A stretch of DNA of 6,693 nt from contig QGUH01000200.1 in assembly GCA_003242355.1 (NCBI GenBank), positions 1 through 6,693 on the forward strand, given 5' to 3'. The notes under the pieces were generated by a model. That model made no database searches. It was not told the origin of the DNA and saw nothing but the letters and a program-made list of their open reading frames with translations. The stretch is from Pseudomonadota bacterium. Its GTDB lineage: Bacteria > Myxococcota_A > Polyangia > Polyangiales > Polyangiaceae. Of this stretch, positions 1-6,062 are shown piece by piece; position 1 is the stretch's first letter; every line of letters starts with the position of its first letter. Both the position numbers and the translations under genes were made by a program.

Positions 1-35
1 GGCATGGGTGGAGCCGCGGCGTCGGGCACCGGCGC

Positions 36-46
36 GGGAGGGAAAG
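36..46 (+). promoter_or_regulatory. Ribosome binding site of the repeat lipoprotein gene
   Basis: A purine-rich stretch, GGGAGGGAAAG, lies just upstream of the ATG at 51. Its GGAGG core (37-41) leaves a 9-base spacer, which is near ideal. This supports ATG 51 as the start, in agreement with the signal sequence that begins there. Confidence 0.7.
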
Positions 47-50
47 CGCC

Positions 51-761
51 ATGATTCGCGTGATTCTCGGCCTGCTCGTGGGCGGGGCTCTCGCGGGCTG
101 CGCGAGCGCGTCCGTCGAGCCGGTCACGCCGCTCCAGGATGTTTCCGGGATGCCGGAGGACGATCAGTCGCGCTGCGCCTTCGCGAACCGTGCCGACCGC
201 GAGGTGTCCGAAACCAAGGGGCCGACGGCGCGCTTCCCGAGCGTCCGCCGGGTCTACGGCGTCGTCGGCGATGGCGAGGATCGCCGGCGCGTTCTGCTCT
301 GTCGCGAGGCCGACACCAATCTCGATGGCGTCAAAGACATCGTTCGCACCTACAACGATCGCGGCGAGGCGCTGAACGAGCTCGCGGATTCGAACTACGA
401 CGGGAAGATCGATACCTGGATCACGTTCTCGCGGGGCCGCGTCACCAAGATCCAGCTCGACGGATCGGGGACGGGAACGCCGGACGAAACACGCCTGTAC
501 GTGGCAGGGAAGCTGAGCCGCGTGCAACGGGACACGAACCGCGACGGCAAGCCCGACGTTTGGGAAATCTACGCCGATGGCCGATTGCAGCGGGTCGGCG
601 TCGACCTCGACGGAGACGGGCACGTCGACCGCTGGGATCGCGACGCGGTGGCGCTGCGCGCCGCCGACGAACGCGAGCGGGAGCGCGAGCGCGCGGCCGA
701 GCAGCGGGGTGGAAGCGAGGCGCCGTCGCCGGGAGCGCCGCCCCCGCCGCGGCCCCCCTGA
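51..761 (+). CDS. Lipoprotein with five periodic Asp-rich (EF-hand-loop-like) repeats
   Basis: A 236-residue exported lipoprotein of unknown specific role. Residues 1-16 form a short signal peptide ending in the lipobox LAGC, with the lipidated Cys at 17. Alanine at +2 is compatible with transport to the outer membrane. From residue 88 on, Asp-rich loops begin at 88 (DTNLDGVKD), 113 (DSNYDGKID), 137 (degenerate DGSGTGTPD), 161 (DTNRDGKPD) and 185 (DLDGDGHVD), spaced 25, 24, 24 and 24 residues. Each is followed by a short aromatic/Gly segment of beta-hairpin character. The loops resemble the DxDxDGxxD calcium loops of EF-hand and dockerin-type domains, so calcium binding at the cell surface is an inference. 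Residues 205-236 are a charged, Pro-rich tail. The start has a good ribosome binding site, and the stop overlaps the likely CTG start of the next gene. I do not recognise a named family. Confidence 0.88.
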   Translation: MIRVILGLLVGGALAGCASASVEPVTPLQDVSGMPEDDQSRCAFANRADREVSETKGPTARFPSVRRVYGVVGDGEDRRRVLLCREADTNLDGVKDIVRTYNDRGEALNELADSNYDGKIDTWITFSRGRVTKIQLDGSGTGTPDETRLYVAGKLSRVQRDTNRDGKPDVWEIYADGRLQRVGVDLDGDGHVDRWDRDAVALRAADERERERERAAEQRGGSEAPSPGAPPPPRPP

Positions 762-1714
762 CCAAGAACGTTCCGCGACCCTTCAGGGCCGAAGACCGCT
801 TGAGGAAGTTTTGGGCGCGCGGGGTCCTCGCGTCCCGCCGAGCCGCGGAACGACTCATCCTCGCAGGGCGGGTGAGCGTGGATGGGCGCATCGTGCGCGA
901 GCTCGGTGTGCGCGCCGATCCACGGCGAGCCCGCGTCGAGGTCGACGGCCGGCGGATCGTGCCCGAGCCGCTAGTGTACCTGGTGCTCAACAAGCCGCGC
1001 GGCGTGGTGAGCACGTTGTCGGATCCAGAGGGTCGCACGACGGTGCGGGACCTCTTGCGCGACGTTGGGGTCCGCGTCGTTCCCGTAGGGCGCCTCGACT
1101 ATCACACGAGCGGGGCGCTGCTGTTCACCAACGACGGTGAGTTCGCGAGCCGATTGCAGCATCCGCGCGGGGGCGTGCCGAAGGAGTACGTGGCCAAGGT
1201 TCGGGGCGTCGTCGACGAGGCAGGGCTCGCGCGCTTGCAGCAGAGCATCACGATCGAAGGACGGGCAACGCGGCCTGCCGAGGTGCGCATCCTCCGGGTC
1301 GAAGACTCGAAGACCTGGCTCGCCATCACGCTCCGAGAGGGCAGAAACCGCCAGGTTCGGCGCCTCGGAGAGGCGGCGGGGTATCCCGTGCTCCGCTTGT
1401 CACGCACCGCACACGCCGGGATCACGACCGAAGGGTTGCGCCCCGGGCAGTGGCGCTACCTCACGCGGGACGAGCTCGTGGCGCTGAAGAAGGCCTACGG
1501 CGTCCCGCAGCGGGTTCGCTCCGCCACGATCCCGGAGCCCGAAGGGCACGCTCCGACCAAACCACGGCCGAAAGTGCGCCCCGCCCGGGCCGCTTCCGCG
1601 AAGCCCGCTACGGGTTTGCGGCGCGCCAAAGGCGCGCCGACGCAATCCAAGTCCGTACGTCGGAAGGTCAGCCCGGGCGATGGGCGAGCACTCGCGGGCC
1701 GTCGCGGAACATGA
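758..1714 (+). CDS. rluB: RluB/RsuA-family rRNA pseudouridine synthase
   Basis: Converts a specific uridine in ribosomal RNA to pseudouridine; E. coli RluB acts on U2605 of 23S rRNA, in the cytoplasm. Numbered from CTG 758 (318 residues), an S4 RNA-binding domain covers about 13-60 (DRLRKFWARGVLASRRAAE). The catalytic domain covers about 70-247 and has the family signature GRLDYHTSG at 111-119 with catalytic Asp114. It also has HPRGGVPKEYVAKVRG and the conserved GRNRQVRRLGEAAGYPV. The pattern around HPxxxxxxEY fits RluB better than RsuA, but paralogues RluE/RluF are not excluded. Residues 250-318 are a Lys/Arg/Pro-rich tail; E. coli RluB also ends in a basic tail. The start is uncertain: the frame has no ATG or GTG near the S4 domain. 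CTG 758 would overlap the upstream TGA (CTGA), while TTG 800 begins right at the S4 domain. The 3' end overlaps the convergent gene by 47 bp. Confidence 0.9.
   Translation: MTKNVPRPFRAEDRLRKFWARGVLASRRAAERLILAGRVSVDGRIVRELGVRADPRRARVEVDGRRIVPEPLVYLVLNKPRGVVSTLSDPEGRTTVRDLLRDVGVRVVPVGRLDYHTSGALLFTNDGEFASRLQHPRGGVPKEYVAKVRGVVDEAGLARLQQSITIEGRATRPAEVRILRVEDSKTWLAITLREGRNRQVRRLGEAAGYPVLRLSRTAHAGITTEGLRPGQWRYLTRDELVALKKAYGVPQRVRSATIPEPEGHAPTKPRPKVRPARAASAKPATGLRRAKGAPTQSKSVRRKVSPGDGRALAGRRGT
1601..1639. terminator. Tandem hairpins near the convergent gene ends (possible bidirectional terminator)
   Basis: Two inverted repeats lie side by side inside the 3' end of the pseudouridine synthase gene. 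The first, 1601-1617, pairs AAGCCCG with CGGGTTT across a CTA loop, with one G-T wobble. The second, 1619-1639, is a perfect 9-bp stem of CGGCGCGCC and GGCGCGCCG with an AAA loop. The second lies about 29 bases past the stop of the minus-strand gene at 1668. No T-run follows on either strand, so a canonical intrinsic terminator is not shown. High GC makes such stems easier to find by chance. Confidence 0.25.
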
Positions 1715-2138
1715 CGTTCACCTTGCCGCCTTCGAGCACTTGCTCGACGTACCCTTCGCCGAACTTGGGGTGGAGGATCAGCTCGCCGGCCTGGAACGTC
1801 CGGTCCATCGAGTAGCGGCTGAACGACTCCACGGTGCGGCCGAGGGTCCGCGACGCCCAGCTCTCGTAACGCTCCTGCTCCGCGCGAGAAGAACGGCTCT
1901 GCGTGCGCGCCGAGCTCGACGTGGGCTTCGCGGTCACCGTCTCCCCGCTACGGGTGCGCACCGTGACGGTGGTCCGTGAAGCGGCGGGCGCGGGCCGGTA
2001 GTTGTGCTCCGACCCACACGTCAGACAAACGACGCGCTTCGGCGCGCCTCCGACCATCGCGACGACGCGATGGTTCAGCAACAGGCGGCACTTCGTGCAC
2101 CAGGAATCGATCTCGCTACCTGCTGACAGTGGCTTCAC
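1668..2138 (-). CDS. Zinc-ribbon protein with C-terminal Tudor/SH3-like segment
   Basis: A 156-residue conserved-hypothetical type protein, probably cytoplasmic because there is no signal or membrane segment. Residues 14-41 hold two CxxC knuckles (C14/C17 and C38/C41), a classic zinc-ribbon spacing. Residues 50-90 are a Ser/Thr/Arg-rich, probably disordered linker. Residues 117-153 contain GELILHPKFGEGYVEQVLEGGKV, which resembles the small beta-barrel (GDxVxHPKFGxGxV) found at the C-terminus of UvrD-type helicases and in Tudor/CarD-like folds. Binding to RNA polymerase or nucleic acid is therefore plausible but inferred. The GTG start overlaps the TGA of the upstream gene (GTGA). A GGAG at 2147-2150, 8 bases upstream, supports this start. 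Translation is probably coupled to the upstream gene. The 3' end overlaps the convergent pseudouridine synthase gene. Confidence 0.85.
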   Translation of the reverse strand: MKPLSAGSEIDSWCTKCRLLLNHRVVAMVGGAPKRVVCLTCGSEHNYRPAPAASRTTVTVRTRSGETVTAKPTSSSARTQSRSSRAEQERYESWASRTLGRTVESFSRYSMDRTFQAGELILHPKFGEGYVEQVLEGGKVNVMFRDGPRVLAHRPG

Positions 2139-2632
2139 TTCGTGGGCTCCAAGACTTCCGAGGGTATCCGGTCGTGCGGGGGATCCCGTTGCTCGTTCGT
2201 GGGCTCGGGATCCGAGGGCGTTTGCGAGGAGCGCTCGCGTTTGAGGTTCACCTTGGTGCGTATCTCGGGCGCGGTGCGCAAGCGCGAATCGTTCGGGACG
2301 AAGCGGACCTCCGTCTTGATCTCGAACGACAGGGCCGTGAGGGCGCGGGCGAGCTCCTCGGCGAAGTTAGTGTGGTCCAGAAAATCCCGGACTTCACGTG
2401 CCACGGCCCGGTACAGGCCGTTCTTCGTCTCGTCGAGCTGGGCGAGCACGAGTGCCAGGGCCTCCTTGGGCAGCTTCAGCTCCGAGACCAGGTGACGGAC
2501 GTTCTCCGGCCCCTCCGTGAGCTTTTCGTAGCCGGCCTCGAGGATGCGCTTGACGATCTCGGGGATCAGCCGTTCGAGGCGGCGCTGCTCCTTGTCGCCC
2601 TCTTCCGATTCGGGCGCTCGTTCCGTGGTCAC
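2135..2632 (-). CDS. Conserved hypothetical protein, helical with acidic/disordered ends
   Basis: A 165-residue protein of unknown function with no signal peptide or membrane segment. Residues 15-100 look mostly helical (RLIPEIVKRILEAGYEKL; ELKLPKEALALVLAQLDETK; GLYRAVAREVRDFLDHTNF). Residues 102-115 (SFEIKTEVRFVPND) form a short beta-like stretch. The tail from about 125 is charged, Pro-rich and probably disordered. The helical part vaguely recalls phasin or granule-associated proteins, but I cannot assign a family. The start is GTG at 2632-2630. The nearby ATG at 2636-2634 is out of frame, and no strong Shine-Dalgarno sequence is visible upstream. It is the first gene of a two-gene unit whose stop overlaps the start of the zinc-ribbon gene, suggesting related roles. 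It is divergent from the aminopeptidase gene. Confidence 0.8.
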   Translation of the reverse strand: MTTERAPESEEGDKEQRRLERLIPEIVKRILEAGYEKLTEGPENVRHLVSELKLPKEALALVLAQLDETKNGLYRAVAREVRDFLDHTNFAEELARALTALSFEIKTEVRFVPNDSRLRTAPEIRTKVNLKRERSSQTPSDPEPTNEQRDPPHDRIPSEVLEPTK

Positions 2633-2780
2633 GCATGGACGTGGTACCGTGCGGCCGGGGCTGCGTCAAACCGGGGAGCCCGCAGGCGCGAGGGGCACGC
2701 GCCCGTCGGGCGCGGCCTCGGCGTCGGCGCACGCGGTTGCCTGCCTGTCCGCGCGAAGTGGTGATAGAACACGGGGCGGC
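2633..2780. promoter_or_regulatory. Divergent intergenic region (presumed promoters for both flanking units)
   Basis: This 148-bp gap separates the starts of the minus-strand pair and the plus-strand aminopeptidase operon, so promoters for both must lie in it or in the neighbouring genes. Towards the plus strand, TTGCCT (2737-2742) and GATAGA (2763-2768) are the best -35/-10-like boxes. Their 20-base spacing is too long for a good sigma70 match, and a start from them would leave almost no leader. No clear operator repeat was seen. The aminopeptidase ATG has only GGGGCGG (2773-2779) as a ribosome binding site. Confidence 0.35.
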
Positions 2781-4067
2781 ATGCCGACCGCTCATCAGGC
2801 GCGCCGCGAGCGCGTGCTCGAGGCAATTCACCCGGGCGCGTTGCTCGTCTTTGCGGCTCCCGTAGCGCTTCGCAACAACGACGTCGAGCACGAGTACCGC
2901 CAGCACTCCGACTTCTATTACCTGACCGGCTTCGACGAACCGGAGAGCGTGCTCCTGTTGCGCAGCGAGGCGCCGCATTTCGTGCTGTTCGTGCGCCCGC
3001 GCGATCCAGAGCGAGAAACGTGGGACGGACCGCGCGCGGGGGTCGAGGGGGCGCGGAGCCTCTTCGGGGCGGACGAGGCGTATCCGATCGCCGAGCTCGA
3101 CGAGAGGCTGCCCGACCTGCTCAAGGGCATGCCGCGCCTCTATTACGCGCTCGGAGGCGAGGGGGATGCGCGGGTGCTCGCGGCGCTCGCGAAGCTCCGG
3201 CGGCGCGAGCGTCAGGGTGCCGAGTGGCCCACCGCGCTCATCGAGCCCGCCGAGGTGTTGCACGAGCTTCGCCTTCGCAAGGAGCCGGAAGAAATCGAGC
3301 TCATGCGCCGCGCCATCGCCATCACGCGGGAAGCGCACCTCGCGGTGATGCGCGCTGCACGGCCGGGAGCTCACGAGTACGAGCTCGAGGCGATCCTGCG
3401 ACGCGTTTTTCGAGAGGCCGGCTCCGAGCGGCCCGCCTATTCTCCCATCGTCGGCTCTGGCCCGAACGCCACCATCTTGCATCACCGCAAAAACGACCGA
3501 CGCATGAACGACGGCGAGCTCGTGCTCGTCGATGCGGGTTGCGAGTACGGTTACTACGCCGCGGACGTGACGCGCACCTTTCCCGTGTCGAAGCGCTTCG
3601 ACGCGACTCAGCGCGCCGTTTACGAAGTCGTGCTCGCCGCGCAGCTCGCGGCCATCGAGCGCGTGCGTCCTGGCTCCACGGTGCAGGACGTGCACGCGGC
3701 AGCGCTCGACGTGATCGTGGACGGCCTCATCGAGCTGGGCCTCGTCGAGGGGCCGCGCACGATCGCGCTCGAGGAGAAGCGGTACCAGACCTTCTTCATG
3801 CACGGCACGAGCCACTGGCTCGGCATGGATGTGCACGACGTCGGCCGCTACCGCCGCGGGGGAGCGCCTCGGCCGCTCGAGCCGGGCATGGTGCTGACCG
3901 TCGAACCCGGTATCTACGTTCCGCAATCGGCCGGTATCGATCCGCGCTTCGCCGGCATCGGCGTGCGCATCGAAGACGACGTACTGGTCGGGCCGGACGG
4001 GCCCGTCGTGCTCAGCGCCGACGTGCCCAAGACCGTGGAGGAAGTCGAGCGCGCGTGCGCCGGGTGA
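2781..4067 (+). CDS. pepP: Xaa-Pro aminopeptidase (M24B metallopeptidase, PepP-like)
   Basis: A cytoplasmic dinuclear-metal enzyme that removes an N-terminal residue preceding proline. The 428 residues are close to E. coli PepP (441). Residues 5-130 match the AMP_N creatinase-like N-terminal domain, including RQHSDFYYLTGFDEPES at 40-56. The pita-bread catalytic domain follows. All five metal ligands of the family are visible: Asp251 (LVDAG), Asp262 (ADVTRTFP), His345 (HGTSHWLGMDVHD), Glu375 (VEPGIY) and Glu398 (RIEDD). The accessory histidines at 234/235, 341 and 352 are also present, so the enzyme should be active. ATG 2781 is chosen because the conserved N-domain starts just after it and the frame upstream lacks family similarity. 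It is the first gene of a four-gene overlapping unit whose other products are exported, an unusual setting for this housekeeping peptidase. Confidence 0.95.
   Translation: MPTAHQARRERVLEAIHPGALLVFAAPVALRNNDVEHEYRQHSDFYYLTGFDEPESVLLLRSEAPHFVLFVRPRDPERETWDGPRAGVEGARSLFGADEAYPIAELDERLPDLLKGMPRLYYALGGEGDARVLAALAKLRRRERQGAEWPTALIEPAEVLHELRLRKEPEEIELMRRAIAITREAHLAVMRAARPGAHEYELEAILRRVFREAGSERPAYSPIVGSGPNATILHHRKNDRRMNDGELVLVDAGCEYGYYAADVTRTFPVSKRFDATQRAVYEVVLAAQLAAIERVRPGSTVQDVHAAALDVIVDGLIELGLVEGPRTIALEEKRYQTFFMHGTSHWLGMDVHDVGRYRRGGAPRPLEPGMVLTVEPGIYVPQSAGIDPRFAGIGVRIEDDVLVGPDGPVVLSADVPKTVEEVERACAG
4037..4044 (+). promoter_or_regulatory. Ribosome binding site deciding the GTG 4055 start
   Basis: GGAGGAAG lies within the 3' end of the aminopeptidase gene, 10 bases before GTG 4055 and 19 before GTG 4064. 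The spacing favours 4055, although 4064 would give the common GTGA overlap with the aminopeptidase stop. Confidence 0.6.
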
Positions 4068-4666
4068 AGCTGGTCGCCCTCGGCTTTTCGTGGTGCGCGG
4101 TGCTCCCGTGCACCGCGAGCGCTGCCGACGCAGCCGAGCCCTCACGGGCCACGGCGGTGGGGTCGGGAAGGGGGTACGCGCACCTTTTCGGGGGCGTCGC
4201 GTTCGGTCGAGGGCTCCGATTCAACAATCCGTATCGCCTGGCGACTCAGCTCGGGGAAACCGAGCGGAGCCTTTCGCTCACGGCGAGCTACGCGGACGTA
4301 TCGGCTGGCGCGAGCTTCGGCTCGCCCAACGGCTTCCGCCACGGCGCCGTCGCCCACCTCTCCATCGCCGTCGAAGGCATCGCGCAGGAAGTGGGCAGCC
4401 TGTCGTACGTGCTGCTCCATCCGATCGGGCGTGACGCGCTCGTGCTCGCGCGCGCGGGCGTGCCGCTCGTGTTGCGTCCGGATGCGACCACGGGCGGTGA
4501 GCTCGCGGCGGGGGCCACGTGGTTCTTCTCGGGCGGGCTCGGCCTTTCGGCGGAGCTGGTGGGCACCCTGTTCCTCGGCGCGCCGACGTGGGAGCGCGAT
4601 CCGAGCGCGATTCCCATCCTGTCGCTGCAGCTCGGCGTGTGGACCGAGTACGAGGTGTTGCCATGA
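4055..4666 (+). CDS. Secreted beta-rich protein, possibly outer-membrane associated
   Basis: A 203-residue exported protein that I do not recognise. Residues 1-23 form a signal peptide: basic RRVK, a hydrophobic core, and an AxA-type site (ASA) with likely cleavage after Ala23. The mature part is rich in Gly, Ala, Ser and Leu, with several alternating polar/non-polar stretches (HLFGGVAFGRGL, RSLSLTASYADVSAGASFG, GLGLSAELVGTLFLG, ILSLQLGVWTEYEVLP). This is consistent with a small outer-membrane beta-barrel or a beta-sandwich, but the sequence alone does not settle which. There is no aromatic C-terminal residue of the usual BAM signal, which weakens the barrel idea. The gene overlaps the aminopeptidase gene by 13 bp when started at 4055, and its TGA overlaps the next ATG (ATGA), so it belongs to the same coupled unit. 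GTG 4064 is an alternative start. Confidence 0.82.
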   Translation: MRRVKLVALGFSWCAVLPCTASAADAAEPSRATAVGSGRGYAHLFGGVAFGRGLRFNNPYRLATQLGETERSLSLTASYADVSAGASFGSPNGFRHGAVAHLSIAVEGIAQEVGSLSYVLLHPIGRDALVLARAGVPLVLRPDATTGGELAAGATWFFSGGLGLSAELVGTLFLGAPTWERDPSAIPILSLQLGVWTEYEVLP

Positions 4667-5040
4667 GCCGCGTCGCACGGCTGCGCTTGCCGCTCGCTCT
4701 GCTCGCCCTCGCGTTTTGCACGGGGCCCGTGCCGGGAGACGTCGGCGGTTGCGGCGGAAGCCCGCGGCCGCTCGATCCGGTGGCGTTCTTCGAGACGAAG
4801 GCGGAGCTCGACTGCACGCGGTGCATCGAGTGCCGCATCTCCTCGAAAGCGTGTGCCGTCGCGTGCTCCCAGCCCTCGGAAACGAGCTTTCCGCGCGGCT
4901 GCGATCCGCTGGAGCACGACGGAGTCGTCTGCGTGCGCGCGCTCGAGGAAGCGTCGTGCGAGGAGTACCGGTCGTATCTGCGGGACGAAGCGCCCGTGGT
5001 TCCGACGGAGTGCAACTTCTGCCCGAGGAGGGAGCGGTGA
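4663..5040 (+). CDS. Small cysteine-rich secreted protein
   Basis: A 125-residue protein with 12 cysteines at 19, 30, 51, 54, 57, 64, 68, 80, 90, 99, 117 and 120. Residues 1-18 are a typical hydrophobic signal sequence. The segment LAFC at 16-19 only loosely resembles a lipobox (Phe at -1 is unusual), so it may be a cleaved secreted protein rather than a lipoprotein. The mature part contains CTRCIEC (51-57), C64xxxC68 and a terminal CNFC (117-120). In the periplasm or outside the cell this suggests a disulfide-knit domain. Metal or iron-sulfur binding is less likely, because the spacing does not match ferredoxins. ATG 4663 overlaps the previous stop (ATGA) and is preceded by GAGG at 4652-4655 with a 7-base spacer. 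Its stop overlaps the next GTG. Function unknown. Confidence 0.85.
   Translation: MSRVARLRLPLALLALAFCTGPVPGDVGGCGGSPRPLDPVAFFETKAELDCTRCIECRISSKACAVACSQPSETSFPRGCDPLEHDGVVCVRALEEASCEEYRSYLRDEAPVVPTECNFCPRRER
5025..5034 (+). promoter_or_regulatory. Ribosome binding site of the coiled-coil lipoprotein gene
   Basis: GAGGAGGGAG within the last codons of the cysteine-rich gene contains AGGAGG (5026-5031), 5 bases before GTG 5037. This strong match supports the GTG start that overlaps the preceding TGA. Confidence 0.65.
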
Positions 5041-6062
5041 GGCGCCGCGTTTCGACCCTCGTGCTGCTCGGGATGCTCGTCGGGTGCGACTTCGGCCCGC
5101 GACTCGTCACCTCGCGCGCCGAGTACACGGCGTACCGCGACGTCCGCACGGCGAGCGGGCAGCTCGAGCGACTCGCTGCGTCGCATCGTTATCTCACCGG
5201 TTGGCCCGAAGGGCAATACCGCGCAGAGGTCGAGGCGTGGTTCCGGCGTGCGGAGCCGGAGTTCGTGAAACAGGCACACGACCGCCCGAGCCTGTTGCGC
5301 GCCTACTTGCGCGCGCTGCCCGACGGTCCGCACGCGCCCGACGTGCGGCGCCGGCTCGACGAGCTCGAGATTCTGCGCGAATACCGGGCGCGGAGCGTGG
5401 AGCGCGAGGAGCGTCGAATCCGAGACGCGCAGCGTGAGCTCGAAGAGGCCTCCACCGCGCGGCGAGCGCTGGTCGGCACGATGGTCGAGCTCGTGGGCAG
5501 CCTCGCCAAAGCACGCGAGTTCGGAGCTCCCGCGTCGGCGTTCGCGCCCGAGATCGCCAAGCTGTTCACGCCGAAGGCGCCGAACCTCGTCTGTACGGCG
5601 AGCGCTTGCGTTCGCTCGCAGGCAATTCCCTACGGTGTGCCGGAGGGGTTGCGCATCGTGCGGCGGACCGCTCGCTTCGAGCTGGTCGCTCTGGGGGGCG
5701 CGGAGCGGGTCGAGCGCCTCGTGCTCGCCGGCCCGCGCCTGTTCGATCGAATCGGCGAGGCGCTCGATACGTCGGTTGCCGGCACCGACGGGCTCGCAGC
5801 GCGGGTAGAAGCGATCTCGCGAAGCGTCCAACTCATCGAAAACGCGATCGAGGCGGAGCTGCCCGCGGCGGAGTGCGCGAAGCATCCCGTCGCGCCCATC
5901 GTACTGCTCCGTGAATGCCGGGGCGTTCGCTTCGTGGCGCGCGCCGCGGAGGACGAGCGCGGCGACGATCGCATCGAGATCGTCGGGCTCGCGTCGTCCG
6001 CACGGACGAAGGAATCGATCAAATCCGGATCCGGACGCCCCCGGGAATCACGCGGGCCGTGA
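5037..6062 (+). CDS. Coiled-coil lipoprotein with helical repeats
   Basis: A 341-residue exported lipoprotein of unknown function. Residues 1-16 form a signal peptide with basic RRR and lipobox LVGC, lipidated at Cys17. Asp at +2 is the inner-membrane retention signal in E. coli; whether that rule holds here is unknown. Residues 25-112 form helices with a motif (YLRALPDGPHAPDVRRRLDELE, about 90-111) typical of TPR-like or fimbriae/outer-membrane assembly helical repeats. Residues 107-145 are strongly charged coiled-coil. The remainder (180-320) has four more cysteines at 186, 191, 280 and 294 that could form two disulfides. GTG 5037 overlaps the stop of the cysteine-rich gene (GTGA) and has a strong ribosome binding site. 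The last 44 bp overlap the convergent lipid kinase gene. It is the last gene of the plus-strand unit. Confidence 0.87.
   Translation: MRRRVSTLVLLGMLVGCDFGPRLVTSRAEYTAYRDVRTASGQLERLAASHRYLTGWPEGQYRAEVEAWFRRAEPEFVKQAHDRPSLLRAYLRALPDGPHAPDVRRRLDELEILREYRARSVEREERRIRDAQRELEEASTARRALVGTMVELVGSLAKAREFGAPASAFAPEIAKLFTPKAPNLVCTASACVRSQAIPYGVPEGLRIVRRTARFELVALGGAERVERLVLAGPRLFDRIGEALDTSVAGTDGLAARVEAISRSVQLIENAIEAELPAAECAKHPVAPIVLLRECRGVRFVARAAEDERGDDRIEIVGLASSARTKESIKSGSGRPRESRGP

Noticed and set aside
8..757. N-terminal extension of the pseudouridine synthase through the lipoprotein gene
   Set aside because: The frame is open only because of high GC. The translation is Arg/Gly-rich with no domain, and the family starts at the S4 domain.
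1604..1955. 12-bp direct repeat CCCGCTACGGGT at 1604-1615 and 1944-1955
   Set aside because: One shared 12-mer is expected by chance in a GC-biased 6.7-kb window, and the flanks differ.
2634..2636. ATG as start for the helical conserved protein gene
   Set aside because: It is out of frame with the gene; the in-frame start is GTG at 2632-2630.
2737..2768. Sigma70 promoter TTGCCT/GATAGA for the aminopeptidase operon
   Set aside because: A 20-base spacer and weak box matches make it no better than chance; kept only as a note in the intergenic entry.
2394..4145. Long minus-strand open frame opposite the aminopeptidase gene
   Set aside because: It is antisense to a gene with all catalytic motifs, and its translation is Arg/Ala/His-rich low-complexity typical of GC-rich shadow frames.
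4813..4869. Ferredoxin-like iron-sulfur site in the cysteine-rich protein
   Set aside because: The CxxCxxC is not followed by the CxxxCP spacing of 4Fe-4S ferredoxins, and the protein is exported, which favours disulfides.
4278..5885. Long minus-strand open frame opposite the secreted and lipoprotein genes
   Set aside because: Same reasoning: the plus-strand genes have signal peptides, lipobox and coupled starts, while this frame shows no recognisable motif.
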